From NCBI GenBank assembly GCA_977006965.1, contig OZ345381.1, forward strand, positions 1,736,001 to 1,800,000: DNA of 64,000 bases, given 5' to 3'. Each line of letters begins with the position of its first letter. The first letter of the stretch is position 1. The stretch is from Phymatolithon calcareum (taxonomy: Eukaryota > Rhodophyta > Florideophyceae > Hapalidiales). This document shows positions 11,550 through 22,313 of the stretch, piece after piece. The position numbers and the translations under genes are program-made. The notes beneath the pieces were generated by a model that saw only the letters and a program-made list of their open reading frames with translations, was not told where the DNA came from and did not search any database.

Positions 11550-14500
11550 TAAGGAAAGAAAGAAACTCCGTTGAGTCGATCAAGGCATAAAAGGCACTGA
11601 TACAGACAAGATGGGTGTGCGCCATGCACCTAATGCCATGGACAACGAAAATACAGACGGCTAATGAAGAAGTTGAGAGGCCATTTTTCGCCCCTAATAT
11701 TACCAATCGCGAAAACCCAATCAGAAAGCCTTCGTCTTCTCTGCGTTATCCACACAGCTGAAAGCAGGAGAAGGGTTTCAGCTCTCTGAATGCTCGAAAT
11801 AGCCTCTTGGCCGTCCCAAGGGATGCCACACACATGGAAGAATTATAATCGGTAGAATGAGACATGGCAGCCATGCTACGGCACGAACAGTTCGAGACAG
11901 CGTCACTATGGTACAGCCGTCTTCGTTTTCCGTGCACTCGAAGGAGCTCATCTAGGGCTTCCTCGGTATGCAATCTACTGTCTGCTTACATATCATATCC
12001 CATCAGGTTGAGGTCCAAGCTTGGATTTCACATGGTTGCCATATGCGGTTGTGCTTCCCAATTTTTCAGCCATTCTTGTTGTAAGCACCTGCGAAAATCT
12101 TGTGCTGAGGTATTGAGTTGTCAGTTGTCTGTGCTTCGTCTTAGGGCATATAAAGATCATCTGAAATGTGCGCCCGGGGAATTACATTGACATTCCGCGA
12201 GACAGGACCAGATTATTTTATAACGCCGGACGACCATCGTAGTAGAGGTTCTCTTCCATCATTTTCGGCCAACGTGCCGAATGTAACGGACAATGGAGAG
12301 ACTTTCGCAAAACTATGGCGCGAAAAAAATCAAGGTTAGTGTGCATTGCGGAGAGAGCATCGGGTCGCCCCATGGAGTTCCAGCACTCACAGCGAAAAAT
12401 GATCCTGCCAAAAGATCGAAGAACCCTTTGATGCATCCCTTTCAGAGAAGAATTGTACAAGCCAGTGCTGTGCACTCTCTCGCATCACTATCCAGTCTTT
12501 TCCTTTCGCGATGTGCTCTCGCTCTAATGTCTACGGCCCACGGCGCAGCCGAGGTTTTCGCCCACTGACGACCCCAATGCCTCTGTTTTTAATTTTTCCA
12601 TTTCATTTTCTCTGCCGTTCTTCATTCCGCGTCATTAACGCACCCACAGCATCGCAAATTCGAGGTCGGGAATAATCGCTGTCGAGAAGACAAGAAACAT
12701 CGGGTCTCAAGTGGCTCCGTCTCGCACACTGCCGCCTGTTTCTCATAGCAAGACAGTAAATTCGGAGACAGTCTAACTGGCTCGGGATGAACGCCGCTTC
12801 ATACTCCAGCGCCGATGACCAGATTCGGAATGGTATAAATGCGACAGCACCCGAGCACAGCATTGTATCGGAAGGCAGTCGGAATAAGAATCACCAAGTC
12901 TTGGTCGGCTTAGTGCCGGGAGCACACGGAGAGAAGTGGCTGGTGTAGGCGTCTCGCCATGCCCGGTCCCCGTTTGGGAAACCAGCGGTCATAACGGATC
13001 ACTACAACGCTGAGCGCGCGAAAGGTAATAAACTCTCTTTGTTCTAAACTGTTCATTGCCGTTTTGCGACACACAGTGCTATTGTTGAGCTTTCCGGGCC
13101 CAGTAAGCGAGGACTCACGCTCTTGCCTGGTACCCACGACTGCTGGAGTTCCCGCTAGGCTGTGGAGTGTCTTATGTGGAGAGAAGTAGAACAACTCTCT
13201 TCCTCTCCGATTCGCTCTTCTCAGCGCAGAAAGATGCATTCGTCTATTCAAAGCTTTTATGGGACCATTGTATGAATACACTGCGCATATGCATATAACA
13301 CCCAGCACAATCTGTGTGTGGATAGCAGCAGTGAAAATCTCAAAGGACACACTTGGAAAATGGGCAGGCCGTCATTGATGGCAAATAATGACATTGTGTG
13401 AAGTAGAACCATGGCAATTCCGTCGACAGGACCTACTCACGAAATTATGACAAAGATTGGAAAATATAGTGGAGGAGACTGGAGACGCTGGGGCAGACCT
13501 GGAACTCGAAACGCTTGACTGTATCCGAGAATTCGAGATTCGAATGTGATAACGGACCTTCGAGAAAAAGTACGCGTCCCGGTACTGGCAGTGCTAGACG
13601 CAGCTCTTGTAGCGCGTCAGGAGAGGAATCCGGATGTTCTGAGAAGTGCAGGGTGCACCTCGCCAAAATTTGGTATATCCGGAACTGGTTTTTGGCACAG
13701 TAGACCCTCTTTTCTTGTCTCAAATTTCTCCTTTTTTCGGAATGTAGTCCTCCCCGGCCTGTCGGAATCGGAGATCGAACGGTGAGAAATCAAGAAAACC
13801 AGGCTTTCAAGAAGAAGAAGCAGTGGAAGTTTTTTTAAAGTTACCAGCTCATCTTCAAACGCTTGGGGAAACTTTGCGAAGGCCACACGACCGCAAACGG
13901 CGGGCTGCCATCCACACGGAGTCGTCATGTTCGACAAAAACTTTTCTCTCGAGTGTGACCCATGATTGGGTTCGGAAACCTTTGAGCTTTTGTCCAAATG
14001 ATGGATGTGAGCACTACGGATGGAGTACTAGGACCACTGAAGTGCCGTGGTATCCTCCCCATATGTTTCAGTAGCACAAACGGTGGGTCTCATTAATAGG
14101 GTTCGACGTATTTGAGTGGGTACAAAAGTTTCCGCTCGTACCTAGATGTGCGGCGCATGGTTAAAGGCGGCTGTATGTAAGACGTTTCGTGTGGAGAGCT
14201 TTTACTGGGCGCATGAGGGTGGATGGCTGAAAAGGAACTTACCCCTCCCGAGTGTGGAGGACCGACTGAAGCCTGTTACGAGACGTCATTAAACAGAAAG
14301 GCGGACACCAAGTAAGTTTCACGTCTGCTCATACCACAGAAGTGTGTGGACCGTAATTGACTGTACAGCATGGTACCCTTGCAGACGCGATACTATCAAT
14401 TGCAAGGAAAGGCAGATATCGCTGCAGCATGTGCTCGCACAAAGGTATATGGTAGAGCAATAAACCTACCTTGAAAGAAGGGCTTCGGCAGCGAAGTCAA

Positions 14501-15110
14501 CTTTCGGCACCCACACCGGCTGAGAATTGAGCAGAGTGCGCGCACATCACTGTGCCACATCACCAGTGAATTGTGAGCATCGAAAATTGCAATAGTCACA
14601 ATTCGCCGTTCCTGGCACTCGCATTGTTCCTTGATGGCAGCTCTAATCGATTCTAGGACTCGCCCCCTTTCCGTGTAAACTCAGGGTGCACACAAGGGCG
14701 CGAACCAATACTGCGTACTGTAATGCTACAGCACTGTGCAACCTGTTCGGCTGTAATCTTCGACTTGCATTAAATTGATTGCCGTATCTATCGTTTCAGC
14801 TATGGGCTTACAATATATTGTACAGTCAATCCTCTATATAAGGGTCTCCTATATTAGGATATCCTCTTTCAACAGCATGAATCCACCGTCCACGACTGAG
14901 GTACACTCAATATTTTTATCAAATTTAAGGATTTACAGATTATTCATTTTAAGGATTGTTTTCTAACCGAGGTCAGGGAGCGTACCTTATATTTAGTAAT
15001 ATTTTTGAAGCCATTGAACAGCGCATATCTGCACTATGTCATCACTGTGGTGCCCACTCAAGTGCGCATGTGATTCGGAGCGTATGATTCAAATTCGAAA
15101 TCAGAATATC
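11550..15110. other. Interval without a supported gene
   Basis: Only short ORFs without recognisable domains were seen. Near 14818 the text TACAGTCAATCCTCTATATA resembles one end of a pogo/Tigger element, but no opposite end was found. No RNA gene was recognised. Confidence 0.4.
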
Positions 15111-15114
15111 CTCA

Positions 15115-15932
15115 GGCTCGGTCTATACCGCTTGTGCCCATGCCCGTGCCCGAATTTTAGGGCATATTATTGGTTGAACGGTACTGTAATTTCTCATTCG
15201 GAAGCAAAACGAGCAGAACGGGCAGAACAGGACAGTTAACTTCTTTCCCTCGGGAAAGAAGTTAACTGTCCTGTTCTGCCCGTTTTGCTTCCTATTTGGC
15301 ACGAAATTTTGATTTGGCGCGAAGACAATGCTTGTTTACCCCTCCATGACCCCTTCGTACTGATTTTGCTGTTCGCTGTTGTCATTAGTGTCAACGATGG
15401 ATGCGCAAAATACTGTAGCTATTGTGGGCAGCATCGTCACTGTCTTGCTATCGCTTGTTGACATATCGTTTGGGGACAAGCTTGAGAGGCGATTTCGCTC
15501 AGCATCGCGTAGGCGTGATCGGCAGTGTTTCGAACGCGTTATCGGTCTTTTGAGTGACTCCGAGTTCAAAAGAGCTTTTAGACTACTACAGGAGCGGCCG
15601 GGGACTGCAGTCGCATTGCGAGCCCCTGTACGGTCATGGACTTGAACAGTTCTCGTGCTCCTCCGATTTGCCCGCTGTGCTGGGTTACCTTGGTGGTATT
15701 TATCGCTTTCTGTGCAACGGTCAGCGCGATCATTAGTTTCCACAAATTGGAGAATAGTGCAGTACGAGCAAGACGGTGGGTGAGCCCAGCCATGCATGGA
15801 TGCAGTCATCTAAAATAGAATTTCTGGCACAGGGCATACATAATCCGGTATAGACTAGGTGGGAATTGCCCAGTTCTACTGTAATTACATCGGGCAGGCA
15901 CGGGCACGGGCATGTGCGGTATAGACCGAGCC
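15115..15932. mobile_element. 818-bp TIR DNA transposon, possibly PIF/Harbinger-like
   Basis: The two ends are inverted copies starting GGCTCGGTCTATACCGC. They agree perfectly for 17 bp and with several mismatches out to about 38 bp, where both are rich in TGCCCG units. TCA flanks each side (15112-15114 and 15933-15935), which would be a 3-bp target duplication. That size together with GG-starting ends suggests PIF/Harbinger, but three bases can match by chance. Inside, a short ORF (15379-15645) contains LLSDSEFKRAFRLLQE, vaguely like the N-terminal part of Harbinger transposases; no catalytic triad is visible. It is probably a non-autonomous or deleted copy. Confidence 0.6.
15200..15292. repeat. 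Long hairpin inside the TIR element
   Basis: The left arm 15200-15249 and right arm 15252-15292 are reverse complements with a 2-nt loop. The only break is a 9-nt bulge produced by a small tandem duplication in the left arm (GAGCAGAAC/GGGCAGAAC). Confidence 0.9.
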
Positions 15933-15995
15933 TCACTCTAGGTAAGACAGTGCATGTCCATTTTTGCCCATATAGACGATGGACTGTACTGTATT

Positions 15996-16134
15996 TTATC
16001 ATGAATCAAATTTTTATCCGAATCTTTAATGAGAATTCAAATTCTCATTAAAGATTCGGATAAAAATTTGCTTCATGATAACTTGGAGTGAAACCTGAAT
16101 TCAGCCTGTTTAATTCAGGTTTCATGCCAAGTTA
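15996..16134. repeat. Two abutting inverted repeats
   Basis: Arms 15996-16037 and 16040-16081 are 42 nt each, with one mismatch and a 2-nt loop. Immediately next to them, 16079-16101 and 16112-16134 form a 23-bp stem with two mismatches and a 10-nt loop. No gene uses them; they lie between the TIR element and the methyltransferase gene. Confidence 0.9.
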
Positions 16135-16423
16135 CAGTGTATCAATCAGCGGTCAGGTTTGAAAGAGAAATCTCGGAAAAGAATACCATGAATCACGCTG
16201 AGCGACAAACACGTACTTAAAGACTGTGTCCAAAATGCTTCCCAAGCACCAAAAACCTTGCACGAAAGTCCGACCCACAATCTGGGCCACTACTGTAAAG
16301 TTTTTGCCTCCGTTCTTGTAATCCATTGCCACCTCTGTCCACCGCTTGATCCGATCCTTTATCACTTCCACCCACACCGCCCCCCGACCACCGGCCATTC
16401 CGACCTTCCGCGCCCGTCGCATC

Positions 16424-17491
16424 ATGAGTTGGACAGATCCGTCTCGGCGCCCAAAGCGCAGTCTGCCAAGAGCAGCCATCGGCGCCAGCACAATATTCGT
16501 GCTCGGTCTCACCCTGGGCTGGTTTCTTTCGTCCGCAGTGTTTCCACGCAAGTTCGCTGTCTCACGCAACCGCTTCTCACTTCCACGCGGCACACTTATG
16601 GATACCGTGTATATACAGGGACTGTCTCATCGCGCTTTCCATGCCCCGGAGGCAAAGCGAGTACTGGCATCTCTTGTCGCCTCGCCTACAACAAGCAATC
16701 GCATGCGTCCCGCAGTGGCCGTTGTCGGCGTTGAGTGGGGCACAGAGGTGCAGATGTTTGCGGAGGATGGATACACTGTGCATGCGTTCGAACCTATGAA
16801 GCTGTACCACGATAAAATGCAGTTAAGAATGGCAACGAATAACCGACGTGCCGAGAAGGGGCTTGAAAAGCGCTGGGACGTACGTCTGCACAAATTGGCG
16901 GCCGGGGCCGGACGCGATGGGAAGCTCACAGTGCAGTATGGAGTGGGTGCATCCAGACTGACGGAGACTGTGCGTCGCGGACGAGTGGATGACTTTGTCA
17001 AGGAGGAACTTGATGTGCTATCTGTGGACATTCAGGGGCATGAGTTGGATGTGTTGCAGGGTGCCACTGGTCTTCTTGGGCGCAAGGTGCGTTCATTGTG
17101 GGTTGAGATTGCTGGTTGCAATCCTAAAACGTTGGGGATTTTCAAACTTCTAGACCGGCATTATGTCATTTTCGACTTTGTTCCCTGGGGTCCACCGTGG
17201 GTTGATGGCTTGCCAAAGGAACCTCCCGTGTCTCTCACCGGTCATAAGAGCTTTCTTCGTGAAGATAGGCGGACGAGACCGGGAGAGTTTGCTAAGTTTT
17301 TTAAATGGTTCTGCTCGAAAACGAAACATCAACGCTTCCGTTGGATTCAGAGCGACATCCTTGCAGTGCGACGAGATCTCGTTACACCGGAATTTGTTGT
17401 CAAGATGAGTACTTTGGGTAACGACATTCTGGTCGCAATGCGTGAGAAGGAACAGACAATGGAAAAAGCAAGAAAGAAGAAGGCGACGTAG
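16424..17491 (+). CDS. FkbM-family methyltransferase, membrane-anchored
   Basis: Single exon, 355 aa from the first ATG (16424); the longer upstream frame has no ATG. A basic N-terminus is followed by one hydrophobic segment at residues about 18-40, predicting a type II anchor, probably in the secretory pathway. The S-adenosylmethionine motif is VAVVGVEWGTEV (about 98-109), followed by VHAFEPMK. The FkbM signature VDIQGHELDVLQGA lies near 205-220. The family typically O-methylates sugars or related substrates, so methylation of glycans or wall polysaccharides is a reasonable inference. The tail is Lys-rich. Length and motif order fit eukaryotic FkbM proteins. The exact substrate cannot be told. 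Confidence 0.88.
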   Translation: MSWTDPSRRPKRSLPRAAIGASTIFVLGLTLGWFLSSAVFPRKFAVSRNRFSLPRGTLMDTVYIQGLSHRAFHAPEAKRVLASLVASPTTSNRMRPAVAVVGVEWGTEVQMFAEDGYTVHAFEPMKLYHDKMQLRMATNNRRAEKGLEKRWDVRLHKLAAGAGRDGKLTVQYGVGASRLTETVRRGRVDDFVKEELDVLSVDIQGHELDVLQGATGLLGRKVRSLWVEIAGCNPKTLGIFKLLDRHYVIFDFVPWGPPWVDGLPKEPPVSLTGHKSFLREDRRTRPGEFAKFFKWFCSKTKHQRFRWIQSDILAVRRDLVTPEFVVKMSTLGNDILVAMREKEQTMEKARKKKAT

Positions 17492-17499
17492 GGAGCAAA

Positions 17500-18360
17500 A
17501 AGTATGGCGAGTTATATGGTCGTATCGTCTCGGTGACCCTAATGGTCGCGCAGGACTTCCCTGTCGCACTCCCCACGTAAGTCGAGCGCGTTTAAAAACA
17601 CGAACTAGAAGCTCCGCTACCACGCGAGTGACGGTAGCGAAGCGACTATTTGCTTAATTAGTCGTCCTTCAGCAAAAACAATTTAGGCACGTCGAAATTG
17701 ACCATGTCACGACGATGAGCTCCTCGCCCCGTATTGCCCTTCCTGTTGCCGTTTGTATTGTTCGTGTTTTAAAAAGAGACCGCGTGGAAGTGCAGTCTAG
17801 GATGCAAATCTGACACCGTGCGTTCTTTGAGAAGGACTGCAATATTTGCGAACGGACAGTTTAAACTGCCCCTTTCGAAAATATTGCATTCCTTTCGAGC
17901 TGCGAACAAAACGAAAATGATTTTCACTGCGTGTACAGTACAGTATTCAAATCATAGACTCGCCTGTGTAGCCTTGGAGCATGGAAAATGCGTGTCCATG
18001 GAACCCATAAATTTTTGGCTCGCAAGTGGGAGGCAAAGTGTGGGCATCTTGGCGCCTATATGGTACTGTAGCCAGGTGTTCGGTTTTAAATTTTTGAAAA
18101 TAGAAATAGAGATTGAGAAAAATCGAACTATTATCACACAGTTTGTAAACTCCCTCTAACTGAAATACCGGCAGAACTGCAATCAAAGTGCCTCTCTAGA
18201 CCCAAAATCGACCTGAACTTTCCTAAATATTAAGGTCACCTCAAAGACTGCAAACTGTAAACCTAAAACCTGATGAACCTTATTTTTCATTTATTTTTAG
18301 GGGTGCGTTTCAAATCTGTAAGTATCGATACATCATTCTCGATCCATCTGCTCTTCGTCT
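17500..18360. other. Interval without a supported gene
   Basis: The stretch is AT-rich with only short ORFs. TACAGTACAGTA occurs at 17934-17945 and TACTGTA at 18063. No further feature was recognised. Confidence 0.4.
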
Positions 18361-18365
18361 CTTGA

Positions 18366-18746
18366 ACCACGTCCGGACACTACCTCACCATCACCGAGAA
18401 GAAGCGCATCCTGCTTGAGTGCGACCGCCGATCAAGAGAAGTGAGGTCGCTGAAACTGAATGATATCTCCGTATGGGCTAAGGACCAGCTGAAGCTCACC
18501 TTTACGCCATCTAACGCTTCCATATCGTGTATTCGTTCCGAGAAGGATGCCCGTGCAACCGTTGAGTCAGAAGGCTGGAAACGGAAAAGTACCGTCACGT
18601 TTGAGCCTCTTGGCAATGCACTAGCACAAGGGGTGTATGATATGTACTACCGGGGCCTGGCTGTAACTCACGGCGTGATCAAAATGAACGGCGCGCGACT
18701 GATGGAGCTAACAACCGAGAAGTTGCTGGACGGCGAAAAATTGTAG
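18366..18746 (+). pseudogene. CENP-B/Tc5-type HTH region of a pogo/Tigger transposase
   Basis: The frame is open from a stop at 18363 to TAG at 18744-18746. It reads LTITEKKRILLEC, then VWAKDQLKLTFTPSNASIS, which matches the N-terminal helix-turn-helix of pogo/CENP-B proteins. A second DNA-binding segment follows (GVYDMYYRGLAVTHGVIKMNGARL, seen as VYDMYYRG...HGVIKMNGA), like the Tc5 HTH. The first in-frame ATG (none before 18460) lies inside the first domain, and no DDE domain follows, so this is a fragment. A domesticated gene is possible, since the frame is intact for 126 codons, but an upstream exon would be needed. Confidence 0.6.
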
Positions 18747-19219
18747 GAACTACAGTTTTTTTCGCCGTCGGGCAACTTCTCGTTTTTTAACAACTGTTAA
18801 AGGTTTCGAACTGGTGGACCCACGGCTGCAATAGTATGCGTCAGCCAGTCTACAGTAGAGCTTCGAGGCAAGAAAAGTTGCCCAGTGAATATCTCCACCT
18901 ATGCACAAACGAAGAATGTTTCCACTGTGATAGTTGTGCTTGTTTTGGAGACAATGTATCTGTCAAACAAAGAAGGCGGCGAAAGATCACGATTTCTTTC
19001 AATTTTCACCCTTACTGAAACAGTCAATAACCTATGCATAGGTGACATCACCTCCGCCACCACAGCAGTGACGCACGTACTTGAAGCACACTGTTCTCGA
19101 TGACTCATGCGATTTCTTTCCGCTCTTTTCCGACAATTGATCAGAGGACAAAGCACCATAGTTAAGGGAAGCACTCCAATCTACTGCACCTCCTGAAGAG
19201 TCGCCGCATCCAATCACAT

Positions 19220-21805
19220 GCTGTGTAAGGCGGAAGAAGACTGGAATCTGCCTTTGCGTACTTTTGCACTCAATAGGGCAATGAAGTGGCACATCGCAAG
19301 AGCATTCAACAGAGCACCGAAGGGGAAGGCGGTAGGTCCCGACGGAGTTGTGGTCGAAATGTTGCACGCGAACAAAGAAGCGAGGCTCGAAATAATGCTA
19401 GCATTATGAGAAAAATGCAGGAGACTCAAATGTCTTCCTCGGGCATGGCGCCAAGCAACTCTAATTCCTTTATACAAGAGGGGCCCAGCTCATGTCGCAG
19501 CAAATTACAGGCCCATATCTCTTTTAAGTCAAGCCAGGAAAATCATCGACCCAGCTCAAGACGCATATATACGCGAGAACTACGGGGGATATTTGATGAT
19601 TTTATTTTTGAGAGCTCCCAAAGCCTCACCTTGGAGTAACGGGGCAGCTCTTGCATAATCTCTACGCTATAGTCATCTGGCTGCTCAAAACGCTCTTGAT
19701 TCGTAATTCTCTCCCAACAAGAGCTCCGGTAAGTCTCTTGCACTCAAACTCAATTTCTGTACTCATCTTCGATGACGCTAGAGTACGTTGTAAGGCGACT
19801 AGTTCGACCACCGCGGTAATCCCACAGTACGCACCCAACACTGATTTCCTCCAAAGGGGTGCTCGGTTGAATGTCAACCTTAGGCACCTTAAACGTGTTG
19901 TTCTTTCTCCTATGTAAAGGATCCCTGGTAGCTTGCCTTCAATAGGAATCTTCATTGACCTGCCTTCTTCTTCCTTTTCCCATACCTTAATTGTTTCTTC
20001 TCTCCTCGTCTTCTTCGTGACAGATCCCTCCTGGGATTTCTGAAGGGCTTGTCGCAAGTCTTCATACATCTTGAGATATTCAATATCCTTCATTGCTTCC
20101 TTTACGTCCTCATCTCTTCCAACGTACTCTTCTGTTTCTTCAAGGCGCTTTTTGTGCCTTACCAGGCTTAATGCAAACCTTTCTGCTTGATGACGTCTCC
20201 TCATCTTTGGTGGTCCCAGTCGGCACAGAACTCGCATTCGGTCCCGGCGGTGTTCGGCATACTTTCCGAAAACAGCGAGAACTACGGCTTCAACAAGGTT
20301 CAGCTGGGTTTTCAGAAAGACAGACGCACATATCTCCCTACATTCCGGGCCAAAAGTACAATGAAAAAGGGTCAACCGTTGATGGCAATTCTCGACCTAT
20401 CCGCGGCATACGATGGTGTGCCAAGGGATATTCTCATGAAGAGGCTGACGGAGAAACTTCCTGAAGACATAACAAGGATGGTTGCGTACCTGTTAAAACC
20501 ATCGTGGGTCACATCAGCTGGAGACGAGACAGAAACGTGGTGTATCATCAACCGAGGAGTGCCTCAAGGTTCCCCGCTTAATCCATGCCTATACAATATA
20601 TTCATGGACACATTCGCAGAAGCCGTCTCCAAGTCAGACAGGAACGTCTCAGAAAGCCCAGTGCAATTGTTCGCAGATGATGTTCAGTTTCAAGCGAAGA
20701 CAGGACGAGGAATGCAGAAACTTCTTGATATAACAACCAGTTGGGCAAGCGAAAACAGCATGAAATGGAACACAAAACCAGGAAAAAGCGAAGTTCTTAA
20801 ATACAAAGGGCTTCAGAAGCACACGTTTTACTTGGCGGGACGAGAACTATATCAAGCCTGGAGACTCTCGTACCTTGGAGTAAGCTGAATAACAAGGGTG
20901 TGACGCATGTCACGGCCATAGCAAGAGTTCGAAATACTGCAGGATGTATAGATAGGCTTCGGGAGCTTGGATTGAATGTTCGAGGATTCAACCGAAGATA
21001 TGCATCAGGATCTTTTAAGTCGCTAATTATCCCGAAATGGGAGTATGCGTTACACGTTACTCCAATGACAAATCGATTGTTCTCGGCAATCGAGTCGGCA
21101 GAGGGCTTGTTCTACAAGAATGTTTTCGGAAAATATGCCGAACACCGCCGAGACCGAATGTGAGTTCAGTGCCGACTGGGACCAACAAAGATGAGGAGAC
21201 GTCATCAAGCAGAAAGGTTTGCATTAAGCCTGGTAAGACACAAAAAGCCCCTTGAAGAAACAGAAGAGTACTTTGGAAGAGATGAGGACATAAAGGAAGC
21301 AATGAAGGATATTGAAGATCTCAAGATTTATGAAGACTTGCGACAAGCCCTTCAGAAAGCCCAGGAGGGAACTGTCACGAAGAAGAAGAGTAGATAAGAA
21401 ACAATTAAGGTATGGGAAGAAGAAGAAGGCAGATCAATGAAGATTCCTATTGAAGGCAACCTACCAGGGATCCTTTACATAGGAGAAAGAACAACACGTT
21501 TAAGGTGCCTAAGGTTGACATTCAACCGAGCACCCTTTGGAGAAAATCATTATTGGGTGCCTGCTGCGGGATTACCACGATGATCGAACTAGTCGCCTTA
21601 CAATGTACTCTAGCGTCGTCGAAAATGAGTACAGAAATTGAGTTTGAGTGCAAGAGACCCACAGGAGCTCTCGTTGGGAGAGAATTACGAATCAAGGACT
21701 TGTTGAGTAGCCAGAGGCCTTTAGCTTAGAGAATATCTCAAGAGCTGCCCCGTTACTCCAAGGTGAGGCTTTGGGAACTCTCAAAATAAAATCATCAAAT
21801 GTCCC
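19220..21805 (+). mobile_element. LINE copy 2, inserted in repeat copy A and itself interrupted
   Basis: The insertion interrupts copy A at a point that is continuous in copy B (31979-31980). The reverse transcriptase begins with KAEEDWNLPLR, continues through GKAVGPDGV (19330) and NYRPISLLSQARK (19500), then resumes after the nested insertion at 20276 with LDLSAAYDGVPRDI, PQGSPLNPCLYN and LFADDVQF (20670). The frame then shifts near 20885, and later blocks are at 20900-21163, 21191-21397 and 21505-21729. The 3' end is aaaataaaatcatcaaatgt then cccc. It is the same family as the copy at 4132-6599. 5' truncation and frameshifts make it inactive. No clear target-site duplication was seen. Confidence 0.85.
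19586..20274 (-). mobile_element. Truncated LINE copy nested inside LINE copy 2
   Basis: This 689-bp segment is the reverse complement of the last part of the host LINE (21118-21805), with perhaps 5-7 percent differences by eye. It is flanked by a perfect 13-bp duplication, gcgagaactacgg, at 19573-19585 and 20275-20287. Excising it rejoins the RT frame (ending RENYG and continuing FNKVQLGFQ). The reading frame of the nested copy is open through its C-terminal domain to a stop at 19662, so it is less decayed than its host. The two inverted segments flank the RT core. Confidence 0.92.
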
Positions 21806-21935
21806 CACACTCCTTGGTAAAACTTAAACCCCATCGCTTCGTCACAAAACAATATATTAGGAAAATCCAACGACCGCTGGCAACCGAATGGTTCTTTACT
21901 CAACAGTCACATCTACATCGTGTCAAAAATCATCA

Positions 21936-22313
21936 CTAGATCATAGTATCACACTTGACATACTTCGAACCCGTCACGAGTGACGTATAAACTCTCACAT
22001 TATTAACGGGCATGGGCCACTTAGGCTCTTCCCCCTTCATAATTTTTTTCACAGTGGGCTGAGCGTCAATCCACAACTGGGGCTTAGGATAAAGCTTAAT
22101 TAACGCCCTTTCCGCTGACTCGAAACACCGCCCATGCGCCTCAAATACGGATTTCACGAGGGCGTAGTCAGCCTCCGCCACGTGCTCGACGGCGAAGAGA
22201 AGACGCAATATGCCGTGCGTGTATATAGTCGGTCGAGTTGCCTCGCTCCAGATTTGTGCGGGCGCGTTGGACACCGGACGAACTCCGGGCAGCCCGGATA
22301 CGGAAGGCGGCAT
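21936..22313 (-). CDS. Repeat-borne ORF, copy A version (unknown)
   Basis: 125 aa from ATG (MPPSVSGLPG...), ending KYVKCDTMI. The same ORF in copy B (32108-32569) is longer at the N-terminus. A one-base deletion in copy A (near 22361, after gtcttgt) removes that extension. Conservation of the frame in both copies, with mostly conservative changes, suggests it was coding. No domain was recognised. The central part has well-spaced hydrophobic residues and could be a small helical domain. Confidence 0.4.
   Translation of the reverse strand: MPPSVSGLPGVRPVSNAPAQIWSEATRPTIYTHGILRLLFAVEHVAEADYALVKSVFEAHGRCFESAERALIKLYPKPQLWIDAQPTVKKIMKGEEPKWPMPVNNVRVYTSLVTGSKYVKCDTMI

Noticed and set aside
14818-14990. 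Pogo/Tigger-like end (TACAGTCAATCCTCTATATA)
   Set aside because: Only one end resembles a terminal repeat; no opposite end or TA duplication could be paired with it.
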